Origin: an uncultured Alphaproteobacteria bacterium | GTDB taxonomy: Bacteria > Pseudomonadota > Alphaproteobacteria > MPNO01 > UBA2964 | Assembly: GCA_943787225.1 (NCBI GenBank) | Contig: CALSLP010000001.1 | Location: 904,964 to 968,963 of the forward strand | Direction: 5' to 3' | Length of the DNA stretch: 64,000 bases | Part shown: one piece after another, positions 55,149-63,811 of the stretch | How the letters are laid out: every line of letters starts with the position of its first letter | How positions within the stretch are numbered: position 1 is the first letter of the stretch | Position numbers and translations under genes: made by a program | Notes under the pieces: generated by a model | Told to the model about the DNA's origin: nothing | What the model saw: the letters and a program-made list of their open reading frames with translations, nothing else | Databases searched by the model: none

Positions 55149-55826
55149 ATGTTGGCAGCAATTTCTTTCCGACGATTCCAGGTTTCTTTTCAATCGCTGC
55201 TGATATGCACAGCGCTGATGAACTTGGTGGCGTTGAATAGTAATACGGCCACGGCACAAGCTCGCCCGCCTTTGTTCGGCAGCCAAGAGACACCATCGAC
55301 GCAAATTTCCCTGTTCCCAAAATGGAAGGGGACGCTCCAGCGGTATTTTAGCGAACAAAAGTTAGCAAATAAACCGTGCGAATCTTCGTTCTTTAGCCGC
55401 TGTCATTTGCAGGAATGGACCACATTTTTGAAGGATGTTTCTGGCAAAACCCGTCTTCAACAGATTCATGCCGTCAATGCGGAAATGAATAGAACCCGCT
55501 ATGTGGTCGATCCACGCAATTATGGGGTGCCTGATTATTGGGCGACGCCAAAACAGTTTCTCCGCCGCGATGGCGATTGCGAGGATTACGCGATTACCAA
55601 ATATCTATCCCTCAGAGCACTTGGTGTGCCGAGCTCGGAAATGAGGATACTCGTAGTCCAGGACTTAAACCTACGGCTCGCACATGCCATCTTGATTGTT
55701 TATCACAATGGTCGAGCCTTAATTCTCGACAATCAAATCAAAAGTGTCGTCGACACATCAGTTGTCCGTCACTACAAACCGATTTACTCCATCAATGAAA
55801 ATTTCTGGTGGCTTCACCGGAGCTAA
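55149..55826 (+). CDS. Transglutaminase-like cysteine protease (LapG/BTLCP family)
   Basis: A 225-residue exported protein (signal peptide about 1-36, TATAQA). The BTLCP/DUF920 catalytic triad is clear: Cys144 in GDCEDYA, His179 in LAHAIL, and Asp194 in LILDNQ, with RYVVDPRNYG and VPDYWATPKQFL before it, as in LapG. LapG proteases cleave surface adhesins in the periplasm when freed by the c-di-GMP receptor LapD. No LapD-like GGDEF-EAL protein is present. The degenerate HD-GYP sensor is divergent from it, about 150 bp apart. Two extra Cys (77, 85) could form a disulfide. Confidence 0.88.
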   Translation: MLAAISFRRFQVSFQSLLICTALMNLVALNSNTATAQARPPLFGSQETPSTQISLFPKWKGTLQRYFSEQKLANKPCESSFFSRCHLQEWTTFLKDVSGKTRLQQIHAVNAEMNRTRYVVDPRNYGVPDYWATPKQFLRRDGDCEDYAITKYLSLRALGVPSSEMRILVVQDLNLRLAHAILIVYHNGRALILDNQIKSVVDTSVVRHYKPIYSINENFWWLHRS

Positions 55827-56016
55827 GTAACAATTCGATACGCAGTAAGTATCTTTACCGCCCCTATACTCAAGGATTATAGTCCAATTGGTTGGACTTA
55901 AGCGGATCAAAACGTTGCCGCTGGTTAGTACCTTGTTTGTATGGATAAATTTCTTTGTAGCATCGGATTGTTCTTGATGCGGCAATTTTCTCAAATAAGG
56001 GTTTTGCGAAAGTTGA

Positions 56017-57450
56017 TTGTCCATTTCCATGCAATTTCCAAGAATTAGTCTCGGCATTGACGATCAGCGAGTAATAACAGGCACGCTGCGTATTCTTGAC
56101 CTGTTGATTCTCGCCGCAACGGGTTACGTCGCCTACGGCGTGTATCATGGTTTTTCCGCACATATGCCGGAACATTACGCGTTCGCTATCGGGCTTGGCG
56201 TCCTTATCGCGGCAAATTTTATGCATTTCGGCAAACTGTATAGATTTGTAAATTTGCAGAAAATTACAACGCAACTCGGGGCGTTGTCAGCGTGTTGGAT
56301 TGCCGTCATGGTTGCCTTGGTCCTTATCGCCTATTTCGGCAAAGTCTCCAGTAACTTTTCCCGTGCTTGGGTAACCTATTGGTTTATCGCCGCCTATATT
56401 TCCCTCTCTTGTATCCGTATCTTCACGTCAATTCTGATTGAGCAACTTCGGGCCAAAGGCCAGCTTACCTATAACGTGATCGTCGTTGGGGCAGGAGAGC
56501 TCGGCGAACGTCTGATCCGGCATTTGGACAACCGAAAATCATCGGGGGTCAAAGTTCTCGGCGTATTTGATGATCGGAAAACACGTATCCCTGAAACAAT
56601 TGGATCCCACCAAACAATCGGTACTATTGATGATTTGCTTCAGTTTGTTAGAAATCATCGGGTCGACCAGATTACGATCGCGCTCCCTTGGACAGCTAAA
56701 AATCGGCTCGACGACATTTTGCGACAGCTTCGTACAGTAGCGGCCGATGTTACTCTTTGCCCTGAAAACGCTGCTTTCGAAATCCCGAACCTGGGATTTG
56801 ACAATATGGCGGGCATCCCAATGCTCACTGTATTCAAACCGCCTTTGGCGGGCTGGAACCGAATTTTAAAAGGTATCGAGGATCGCTTATTCGGATTGAT
56901 CATTCTTTCAATAATTTGGCCCGTTTTGTTAGTAGTCGCACTTGCCATCAAATTTAGTAGCCCTGGGCCAATTCTTTTTCGTCAGAAAAGATATGGATTC
57001 AACAATAATGAGATCACGGTCCTCAAATTTCGGAGCATGTATTGGAGGCCAGATGCCTCAACCGAAGTTATCACACAGGCCCAAAAGGAAGATCCGCGGG
57101 TAACAAGAGTGGGACGATTTATTCGTCGCACCAGCCTCGATGAACTGCCACAGATCATCAATGTTTTGCGGGGCGAAATGTCCCTGGTCGGCCCGAGACC
57201 GCATGCCATCGCCCATAATGAGGAATATGCCCAGATTATTGATGAGTATTTAATCCGGCATAAGGTAAAGCCCGGCATAACCGGTTGGGCACAAGTAAAT
57301 GGCCTACGCGGCGAAACGGTGAACCCCGATCAAATGCGTGAAAGAGTACGACACGATCTATATTACATTGAACACTGGTCTTTTGGTTTTGATTTAAAAA
57401 TCCTGTTGCTGACGCTGTTTACAGGGTTTTTAAACAAGAATGCCTATTAA
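56017..57450 (+). CDS. Undecaprenyl-phosphate sugar phosphotransferase (WcaJ/initiating PGT)
   Basis: A 477-residue polyprenyl glycosylphosphotransferase. The N-terminal half has about four helices (about 20-145) and a Rossmann-like module (VIVVGAGELGERL). The C-terminal catalytic domain follows a membrane hairpin (FGLIILSIIWPVLLVVALAI) with KFRSM, RRTSLDELPQI, GPRPH and KPGITGWAQVNG, as in WcaJ-type enzymes. It loads the first sugar phosphate, often glucose, on undecaprenyl phosphate. Start taken at TTG 56017; ATG 56029 is also possible. The IS3 element begins 35 bp after the stop. Confidence 0.9.
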   Translation: MSISMQFPRISLGIDDQRVITGTLRILDLLILAATGYVAYGVYHGFSAHMPEHYAFAIGLGVLIAANFMHFGKLYRFVNLQKITTQLGALSACWIAVMVALVLIAYFGKVSSNFSRAWVTYWFIAAYISLSCIRIFTSILIEQLRAKGQLTYNVIVVGAGELGERLIRHLDNRKSSGVKVLGVFDDRKTRIPETIGSHQTIGTIDDLLQFVRNHRVDQITIALPWTAKNRLDDILRQLRTVAADVTLCPENAAFEIPNLGFDNMAGIPMLTVFKPPLAGWNRILKGIEDRLFGLIILSIIWPVLLVVALAIKFSSPGPILFRQKRYGFNNNEITVLKFRSMYWRPDASTEVITQAQKEDPRVTRVGRFIRRTSLDELPQIINVLRGEMSLVGPRPHAIAHNEEYAQIIDEYLIRHKVKPGITGWAQVNGLRGETVNPDQMRERVRHDLYYIEHWSFGFDLKILLLTLFTGFLNKNAY

Positions 57451-57488
57451 GCCCCTCGATGAAAATGTATTCGAAAAACCGTACCTGT

Positions 57489-58352
57489 CTAGCCCCCAAG
57501 TTCTGTGCCATTCCTGATTAGAGTTTCTGGTATTGGCGGTCGCATGTTCAGTGCCTGATGTGGACGGATGTGGTTGTACTGTCTGAGCCACTGGTTGATG
57601 ACGATCTGAGCCTGCTTAGTCGTGGTGAACCACTCGGCATTGAGAACCTCGCGGCGCAGGGTTCCGTTGAAGCGTTCGTTGTATCCGTTCTCCCAGGGTG
57701 ATCCGGGATAGATCCGGATGGGTTTGATGCCGACCCTTGCCAGCCAGTCCTGCATCGCCTGTGCGATGAACTCGGGACCATTGTCCGAGCGGATGTATTC
57801 CGGGGTGCCGTGGCGCAGCAGGAGTGGGTATAGCGCCTCAAGCACATCGTCAGCCCTCATCCGGGTGCGAACCGTCACAGCCAGCACCTGCCGGGTGTAC
57901 TCGTCTAGAACTGTCAGCATCTTGTAGCTCCGACCGTTGTCGAGCTTGTCGTGCACGAAGTCGATGGCCCAGACGTGATTGGGATGGGTTGGCCGCAACC
58001 GAATGATCGAGCTGTCCTTGTGATAGAGCCGCCGGCGCTTCTTGTCTCGTTGCGGCAGCTGAAGTCCTTCTTCGCGCCAGATCCGCTCAACCTTCTTGTG
58101 GTTCACCTTCCACCCTTCGATACGCAGCAGGACGGCAATCTTGCGATAACCGTAGCGCCCATACTGCTTCGCCAGCCGGATCAGTGCCAACCGCAGAGCA
58201 TTGTCATCTTTGGGATCTGGTCGATATTGCAGGGAACTGCGGGCCAGACTAATAACCCGGCAGGTCCGTCGCTCCGACGTAGCAAGCTTCTGGCGTGTAT
58301 GGATAACGGCCTGACGAAGATGCTCGGTCGTCAGGCCCTGGGCTTTAGGTAG
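57489..58352 (-). CDS. IS3-family transposase OrfB (DDE integrase)
   Basis: The catalytic part of the transposase. A helix-turn-helix-like YGRYGYRKIAVLLRIEGW stretch and a DDE core follow: VWAIDFVHDK (first Asp), YIRSDNGPEF (second Asp) and ENGYNERFNGTLR (Glu). The frame is open upstream of the ATG at 58190, to about 58370, and the residues there (LTTEHLRQAVIHTRQKLATSERRTCRV) resemble the N-terminus of IS3 OrfB. It is in the -1 phase relative to OrfA, so translation by -1 frameshift is expected. I see no classical A6G slippery run in the overlap. Confidence 0.82.
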   Translation of the reverse strand, partial: LPKAQGLTTEHLRQAVIHTRQKLATSERRTCRVISLARSSLQYRPDPKDDNALRLALIRLAKQYGRYGYRKIAVLLRIEGWKVNHKKVERIWREEGLQLPQRDKKRRRLYHKDSSIIRLRPTHPNHVWAIDFVHDKLDNGRSYKMLTVLDEYTRQVLAVTVRTRMRADDVLEALYPLLLRHGTPEYIRSDNGPEFIAQAMQDWLARVGIKPIRIYPGSPWENGYNERFNGTLRREVLNAEWFTTTKQAQIVINQWLRQYNHIRPHQALNMRPPIPETLIRNGTELGG

Positions 58353-58618
58353 CTCAGGCTTTCCTTGAGGATCAGCTTGTCCAGTTCGAGCTCAGCCACA
58401 ATCTTCTTCAACCGCGTATTCTCCTTCTCGAGAGAACGCATCTCCGACAACTGCGACCGACCCATCCCGCCAAACCGCTTGCGCCAGTTATAATACGTAG
58501 CGTCGCTGATACCCACGCCACGACACGCCGACGCTACGTCGCTGCCGTTCGACAACTTCACTTCAATCTCACGCAGCAGCTTCAGTATGTCCTCGTCCGA
58601 ATGTCGTTTCCGAGCCAT
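58331..58618 (-). CDS. IS3-family transposase OrfA
   Basis: A 95-residue DNA-binding subunit from the ATG at 58618. ILKLLREIEVKLSNGSDVAS and CRGVGISDATYYNWRKRFGG form the transposase_8 helix-turn-helix, then a leucine-rich coiled coil (LEKENTRLKKIVAELELDKL) for pairing. It ends SLSYLKPRA inside the OrfB frame, the usual IS3 overlap. With OrfB it makes the OrfAB transposase. Both frames are intact, so the element could still be active. Confidence 0.85.
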   Translation of the reverse strand: MARKRHSDEDILKLLREIEVKLSNGSDVASACRGVGISDATYYNWRKRFGGMGRSQLSEMRSLEKENTRLKKIVAELELDKLILKESLSYLKPRA

Positions 58619-58672
58619 ATCCAATCCCTTTCCTGTACTAAAATAGTGGCCCAGTTTTAGGGGGGAAGGACA

Positions 58673-59010
58673 ACCGAATGAGATTGTGAATGTGTGGATG
58701 AGGGCAATATCCCAGCAAATGTCCCTTCTCGTCCTCGCTATCTTTATCGTGCTGTATGGCGAGAGACGGGAAACCTCTGTTGAGGTGATAAATCGCCCTT
58801 TTGTGCTTTGCCTGACTTCCTGACTGAATATGAAGGGTGAACCCAAAGTTTGGGACAATCCATCTTCTAAAAGCGTTTAATTCTGTTTCACCGAGCTTCT
58901 TGCTCTCCCAAGTTTTCATCCCTTATTATAGCAGATTATATAATATTTTCAATGGGTTAGGGATATCCTTTTGTCATCTCTGTCATTTTTTTCAAGGTGG
59001 GCACATAAAA
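58673..59010. other. Non-coding stretch right of the IS3 element
   Basis: About 340 bp after the IS target duplication, AT-rich near 58920-58990. A minus frame (58638-58919) runs partly through the IS end and has no recognisable features, so I do not call it a gene. Nothing else supportable is seen apart from the terminator that follows at 59011. Confidence 0.45.
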
Positions 59011-59039
59011 AAACGGAGGCAAACTGCTTGCCTCCGTTT
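59011..59039. terminator. Strong intrinsic terminator, perfect 12-bp stem
   Basis: Arms AAACGGAGGCAA (59011-59022) and TTGCCTCCGTTT (59028-59039) pair perfectly around ACTGC. On the minus strand the stem is followed by a T-rich run (the A-tract at 59007-59013), so it ends the transcript of the secreted protein gene at 59105. The T-run on the plus side is short, so it is mainly a minus-strand terminator. Confidence 0.85.
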
Positions 59040-59104
59040 CCCTCTGCGATTTTAGTTTTTTAGGTGTCTAAAAATGGGAACTGGTCCAAGGCTTCTTGGA
59101 TGCG

Positions 59105-59545
59105 CTAGCCCCCGCCGCGCTTGCCACGTTGCCTGCCTCGGTCATATTTCCGGCAGAATTTTTCCGCGTACCTATCTTTATCTTTATTATTATACAGATC
59201 ACACATTCGGATCCTGTTGTCGAAAATTTTCTGTTTGGCGACCGCAATATCGTTTTCAATTTGTTTCCGTTGTTTTGCATAACCCGCCGCCAATGCCAAC
59301 AACTGCTCTCTCTGGATTTTGTCAGGGGCGTTTTTTGCGTGGGCCTTGAACCCATTTTCCAAGTCGCGGATGTCTTTCACAGTCTTTGTAAGCCTGTCCA
59401 CGAACAATTGATGCATTTTATTCAATTGCTGCCAGGACCGAATCTGGTCCCAGTAGGAGCTTTTATTCCAGTTATGATTAGTTGCATTTCCCACGACGGG
59501 TACGACGAGTAGGCCAACCAATGCGGCAATGATAAGTGTTTTCAT
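59105..59545 (-). CDS. Small secreted coiled-coil protein, unknown function
   Basis: A 146-residue protein with a signal peptide (about 1-21, GNA|TNH). The mature part is rich in charged helix (LTKTVKDIRDLENGFKAHA, then GYAKQRKQIENDIAVAKQKI), with two cysteines (RMCDLY, KFCRKY) that may pair and a basic Gly-rich tail (GRQRGKRGGG). I do not recognise the family. It has its own terminator at 59011 and a 277-bp gap upstream, so it is probably a separate transcript from the pqqD-like gene. Confidence 0.6.
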   Translation of the reverse strand: MKTLIIAALVGLLVVPVVGNATNHNWNKSSYWDQIRSWQQLNKMHQLFVDRLTKTVKDIRDLENGFKAHAKNAPDKIQREQLLALAAGYAKQRKQIENDIAVAKQKIFDNRIRMCDLYNNKDKDRYAEKFCRKYDRGRQRGKRGGG

Positions 59546-59822
59546 GAAACCTCCCTGTTTTTCTTAAAGACACCTTACACCCAATGCCGGTCGAGTAAAT
59601 CTGATGTTTCTGAAAAAATAGAGCCATCTTCGTACCTCTCCAAACCACCAGGCAATATATCGTATACCGCCCTCACCAATCAGCAGCTGCCCTCAAACAC
59701 GGTATTCGCGCCAGAACCAGCGTGATGATTGCACACTATAACGCATTTTATCAAGAAATAGGCGGCAATTGGTTAATTTCGAAACACGGGGAATTTTACC
59801 AAAAATCGAAACTCACATGCGT

Positions 59823-60098
59823 TTACGCGCTGTGGGCGAGGCCCCGCTTCAAAAGCTCGTCCAGCGCCACCTTAAGGTCTTTCGCAATTTGTGCGCCGTC
59901 GGCATCAGGAAACGCGGCGCCGTAAACCGCTGCAATCTCTTCAAAACTCGACGGCTCAGCGAGCAGCCGCCATAGCCCCGCGCTCACCGTATCCATATAG
60001 AAAACTTCTTCAGAGGCAGGCTCGACCAGAAATATTTCGTCATCTATATCTGTTTCGGTAACAGCAGGATTCCGGATAAATGTTTTTTCTTTAACCAT
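59823..60098 (-). CDS. PqqD-like peptide-chaperone protein (HprK-related system)
   Basis: A 91-residue protein from the ATG at 60098, with GGAGAT 5-6 nt upstream; a TTG start four codons earlier is unlikely. DDEIFLVEPASEEVFYMDTV and AGLWRLLAEPSSFEEIAAVY give the PqqD/RRE three-strand plus winged-helix pattern, where PqqD proteins bind leader peptides. It follows the HprK-like kinase by 15 bp and is last in the regB-regA-hprK-pqqD order. As I recall, this pairing is a recurring system of unknown function. No radical-SAM peptide modifier is in the window. Confidence 0.8.
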   Translation of the reverse strand: MVKEKTFIRNPAVTETDIDDEIFLVEPASEEVFYMDTVSAGLWRLLAEPSSFEEIAAVYGAAFPDADGAQIAKDLKVALDELLKRGLAHSA

Positions 60099-60113
60099 TC
60101 TTATCTCCAAGCC

Positions 60114-61013
60114 TCACTCACGAAACCGCGCAGCAATCATCTGCGCCGCTTCTCTACTATTGGAAAATTGTAACGTAAAACACGGAACCAGCGAGGCCAA
60201 TTTGTTCATCGAAGGCACGAGGTTTGAAATGCCCAAATGCGGTGCGTAAACCTGTGCCAAAAGGGATTTTACGAGTTGGGGTCGCGGTGCTTCTTCAAAT
60301 ATTGAGGCGCCACCCTCCCGACGATCAAGAGAAATCAAAGCAACGATTGGCGCTTCATCGCCAAACCCGGCAGCTTCATGGTCACCGAGCCGCAAATAGG
60401 CGGCCTCTTCATCCTGCAGCTCAGAAAACGCCTCGATATACCCTTCAAAGGCGATCCCGCAATCAGGCGGCAATGGCAAACGCATTTTTGGCATCAAGCC
60501 GAGGCATTGGCCAACCGGCGACGACCCATCGTCCAAGCGAATAGCGATACGATCATCACCGAAAAATCGGTGCCCCGCAGACGCCAGTTGCAATGAGGTG
60601 GTACTTTTTCCAGAGAATGAGTCACCAACCAAAACAACGAGTCCGCCACCAACCAGCGCTGTTGATGCATGGAGACATATTGTGTCCGGCTGACGCGCGA
60701 TATAGGCCCCAATAAGAGACCCGGCGAAACCGTTCGCAGCGTCCAACGCGTTGTCGAATTCCATGTCGTTGCCGCCCGGTCCTGCCAGACGAACGACGAG
60801 AGAGCCATCACGATTTTCAATAATATCGATATCGTATGCCTGCTCGGGAGCGGCGCCCAAACCCTGCATGGGCCAGCCGCCAAGAAATAGCGGTAAGTGC
60901 GCCAGAACAGCCTCCGCGTTGCGAACGGAAATCAATTGCTCCTTAGGCCCAAACAACCATGACGTGGCAACAGCCTGACGAGGCTTTGGCGGGTTTTCTT
61001 TGGACTCTGTCAT
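60114..61013 (-). CDS. HprK-related kinase A
   Basis: About 300 residues from the ATG at 61013; a TTG three codons earlier is possible. The P-loop GDSFSGKST (130-138) sits after LVVLVG, and FFGDDRIAI matches the HprK acidic segment. Unlike true HPr kinase/phosphorylase there is no separate N-terminal HPr-recognition domain, and no PTS genes are in the window. HprK-related A proteins are thought to be kinases of unknown substrate, often beside a PqqD-like protein. The regA stop is 14 bp upstream, so it is co-transcribed with regBA. Confidence 0.83.
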   Translation of the reverse strand: MTESKENPPKPRQAVATSWLFGPKEQLISVRNAEAVLAHLPLFLGGWPMQGLGAAPEQAYDIDIIENRDGSLVVRLAGPGGNDMEFDNALDAANGFAGSLIGAYIARQPDTICLHASTALVGGGLVVLVGDSFSGKSTTSLQLASAGHRFFGDDRIAIRLDDGSSPVGQCLGLMPKMRLPLPPDCGIAFEGYIEAFSELQDEEAAYLRLGDHEAAGFGDEAPIVALISLDRREGGASIFEEAPRPQLVKSLLAQVYAPHLGISNLVPSMNKLASLVPCFTLQFSNSREAAQMIAARFRE

Positions 61014-61027
61014 TGAATGCAATACAG

Positions 61028-61573
61028 CTACGGCGTCACGTCGTTAGTTTCCCGCGGCGCTCGCTTCGCAAGAATTCGTTGCAATGTCCGGCGATGCATT
61101 TTTAATCGTCGAGCGGTTTCCGAAACATTCCGATCACATTGTTCATAAACCCGCTGAATATGTTCCCAGCGAACACGGTCCGCTGACATAGGGTTTTCCG
61201 GTGGCGGCGGCAAATCAGTCCCCTGCGCTAACAAGGCGGCTGCAACCTGATCGGCATCAGCCGGTTTCGCCAGATAATCAACAGCCCCCGCTTTCACGGC
61301 GGCGACTGCCGTCGCTATGTTGCCATAACCCGTCAATATGACGATACGGGAATCGGCATAGGCTTCCCGAATAATAGGGACGATATCGAGCCCACTGCCA
61401 TCCTCCAGACGCAAATCCAGTACGGCATAGTTGGGAGGCTCCAGTCTCGCCGCCGCGCTGCCTTCTGCAACACTTTCAACAGCGGTCACCAAAAATCCCC
61501 GTCGTTCCATTGCTTTGGCCAGCCGTTCCCGAAACGGCCGATCATCATCAACGATCAGCAATCTCTTTCTCAC
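61028..61573 (-). CDS. regA: Redox response regulator (RegA/ActR/PrrA type)
   Basis: A 181-residue response regulator. The receiver domain has DDD (9-11), phospho-acceptor Asp53 (AVLDLRLEDGSG) and Lys in YLAKPAD. The linker has a proline run (LPPPPENP, the RegA hinge), then an FIS-like helix-turn-helix NVSETARRLKMHRRTLQRIL. This order and size match RegA/ActR. Phosphorylated RegA controls respiration, photosynthesis, nitrogen and carbon genes in alphaproteobacteria. It follows regB by 48 bp. Confidence 0.93.
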   Translation of the reverse strand: MRKRLLIVDDDRPFRERLAKAMERRGFLVTAVESVAEGSAAARLEPPNYAVLDLRLEDGSGLDIVPIIREAYADSRIVILTGYGNIATAVAAVKAGAVDYLAKPADADQVAAALLAQGTDLPPPPENPMSADRVRWEHIQRVYEQCDRNVSETARRLKMHRRTLQRILAKRAPRETNDVTP

Positions 61574-61621
61574 CGCCCTCTTGGGCTCTTGAGCCTGTGC
61601 CTTCTGTCACGTCTTCTTCCA

Positions 61622-62917
61622 TTATCCTATCGCCTGCGTGCTGACACCTTCGATTACCGCCCGCGGCCAGCGAATTTCAACTACTGCGCCACCTTCCTGC
61701 CGATTGCCGAATGAAAGCTGCGCCCCGGTGCGGGCCAGAAGAGTTTGAGCAATGAAAATGCCGAGACCCATATGATCTTCCTGCGTCATACGAAGAGATA
61801 TATAGGGCTCTCCGATACGGTCCAATACAAAAGGCGAAAACCCCGGGCCATCATCTGTAATCGTAACCCTCACCTGGCTATCCGACCAGTCGGTCGAGAC
61901 TGTCACCTGAGATTTTGCAAATTGCATCGCATTTTGAGCCAACGAGCCGACACCATGGATAATTTCCGGCGCAGAGCGAATTCTGGGCTCTGGTGTTAAT
62001 TCGCTTTCTGGCATTGGATGCGCATCGAAAACCACCAGAATTGCCTCTGATTGATGTCGCGTGGCCGCCGTTTCCACAACCGCGCTCACCGGCACTGCAG
62101 AAAAAGGCGCCTCATCCTCTTCGGGATTATGGGCGAGAGCCGCGAGGATATCGCGGCACCGGTCAGTCTCCGTCCGCAAAAGGGCAATGTCTTCGGCAAG
62201 GGGGCTATCGACGGGCAGGTCACGCGACAGCTCACGACTGACAACCGCAATTGTTCCCAGCGGACTCCCCAATTCATGCGCGGCAGCTGCGGCGATTGTT
62301 CCCATTGCCGATAACCGTTGTTCGCGGGCGAGGGCTTGCTGGGTTGCAAACAAACCATCAGACAGTTCGCGGGCTGCCTGAGCAACTCGCCAGGTATAAG
62401 CAGCAAAGAACAATATGCCGATCGCCAGCGCTGTCCAAACGCCGAGCAGATAGAGGGTCGGCAGCTCCGGCGGGATCCCACGCCAGGGCAGCGCCATATG
62501 GTTGACCGACAAAACTGAAATAGCGACGAGGGCCAGAGCACTCAAAATAATCGTACTTCTAAGGGACAAAACCGTCGCCGAGACGGCCACCGGCGCTAAA
62601 AGCAAGAAGGCAAACGGATTGCCAAGCCCACCGGTCAAAAATAGAAGAACCGCGAGCTGGGCAATATCAAAGGCCAGATAGGCCGCCGCCCCCGTTTCCG
62701 AAATCGGCCCCGAACGACCACCGAACTGGGCACCTAAATTAACGGCAACGGAGGCAAGAACTGCCGCCAGCGTGGGGACAATCGGCAAACCAAACCCCAA
62801 CCCGTAATGCACAACCAGCAAAGCCGCGACCTGTCCGGCGATCGCAACCCAGCGAATGAAGACCAACGTCCGGAGTTGGACTCTGCTGGTCTCACCGATC
62901 GCAGGCAGCGATGCCAT
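61622..62917 (-). CDS. regB: Redox sensor histidine kinase (RegB/PrrB type)
   Basis: A 431-residue sensor kinase. About six hydrophobic helices lie in residues 15-175. The quinone-binding heptapeptide GGxxNPF appears as GGLGNPF (96-102). The H-box AHELGSPLG has His214. Cys254 in DRCRDIL lies 40 residues later, the same spacing as the phospho-His and redox Cys of R. capsulatus RegB. N/G boxes follow (GVGSLAQNAMQF, DDGPGFSPF). It should sense quinone and redox state and phosphorylate RegA. It is divergent from the ABC transporter genes. Confidence 0.95.
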   Translation of the reverse strand: MASLPAIGETSRVQLRTLVFIRWVAIAGQVAALLVVHYGLGFGLPIVPTLAAVLASVAVNLGAQFGGRSGPISETGAAAYLAFDIAQLAVLLFLTGGLGNPFAFLLLAPVAVSATVLSLRSTIILSALALVAISVLSVNHMALPWRGIPPELPTLYLLGVWTALAIGILFFAAYTWRVAQAARELSDGLFATQQALAREQRLSAMGTIAAAAAHELGSPLGTIAVVSRELSRDLPVDSPLAEDIALLRTETDRCRDILAALAHNPEEDEAPFSAVPVSAVVETAATRHQSEAILVVFDAHPMPESELTPEPRIRSAPEIIHGVGSLAQNAMQFAKSQVTVSTDWSDSQVRVTITDDGPGFSPFVLDRIGEPYISLRMTQEDHMGLGIFIAQTLLARTGAQLSFGNRQEGGAVVEIRWPRAVIEGVSTQAIG

Positions 62918-63051
62918 CTATATTTCCTTTCATAGCCAACAACTAAATCCGGATACGCACTTATAACGCAAAACTCTCGCTATGCGGCCATCGTCTTAAT
63001 TTCGACAACAGACACTAGCGCACGCTAAGCGCCAGCGTGTTATAAAACGCT

Positions 63052-63811
63052 ATGAACACTTTCGCGATCCGAACCGAGAACCTGACCAAGACATTCGACG
63101 AGGTCACCGCCGTCAACGCCATATCTATGGAGATCAAGGCGGGGACGATTACCGCCTTGCTCGGTGGTAACGGCGCGGGGAAAACCACGACCATCGCCAT
63201 GCTGCTTGGCCTGCTCTTGCCAAGCAGCGGGAAAATAGAAATCCTCGGTGAGGATATGGTCAGGTCACGACATCGCGTTCTCGGCCGCATGAATTTTGGA
63301 TCGCCTTATGTCGATTTGCCGAAACGTCTAACTGTTAGAGAAAACCTGAGGGTTTTCGCGAGCCTTTACGGATTGCGGCAGGCGCGCCAACGGATTGACG
63401 AGCTGTCGAGCACGCTTGCCCTCGAAGAGTTTATCGATCGCCCAACGGGACAATTATCTTCAGGGCAACGCACACGGGTCGCGCTCGCAAAAGCGTTGAT
63501 CAATGCGCCTGCCTTGCTCTTACTTGATGAACCGACCGCGTCGCTGGATCCTGATACCGGTGACTGGATCAGGTCCTATCTCGAAGAGTATGCCCGCGAA
63601 ACCGGAGCAACTATCCTGTTGGCATCACACAATATGGATGAAGTGAATCGGCTTTGCTCAGATGTACTTGATGATGAAACAAGGTCAGGTTGTAGACAGG
63701 GGAACACCGACCGGGCTGGTCGAAAAATATGGTCGCGAAACGCTGGAACAGGTCTTTCTCGATATTGCCCGGCGTGACGATGACCTGTCCCAACAGAGCG
63801 CGGCGCAATGA
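63052..63811 (+). pseudogene. ABC-2 exporter ATP-binding protein, frameshifted near the end
   Basis: The frame starts at 63052 (MNTFAIRTENLTKTF) with Walker A GGNGAGKTT, signature LSSGQRTRVALAKA and Walker B LLLLDEPTASLD all intact. Near 63669 one extra base moves the C-terminal part to another frame, which reads LMMKQGQVVDRG and ends QQSAAQ at 63811. Removing the base gives about 253 residues, normal for an ABC-2 ATPase such as YadG. The stop overlaps the permease ATG (ATGA). As written the ATPase would lose its last 45 residues but keep all catalytic motifs. Confidence 0.82.

Larger units (their letters stand above)
57486..58672 (-). mobile_element. IS3-family insertion sequence, complete (about 1.19 kb)
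   Basis: Related ends are visible: left TGTCTAGCCCCC at 57486, and right, on the opposite strand, TGTCCTTCCCCC ending at 58672. Further partial matches run inward (about 24 bp, roughly two thirds identical). A 3-bp direct repeat ACC flanks the element (57483-57485 and 58673-58675), the usual IS3 target duplication. It encodes OrfA and OrfB on the minus strand in two phases. Insertion lies in the 3' flank of the phosphotransferase gene and cuts no recognisable gene. Confidence 0.85.

Noticed and set aside
58638..58919. 93-codon minus-strand frame at the IS3 right end
   Set aside because: It runs from unique DNA into the IS end, so it would be formed by the insertion. No family likeness.
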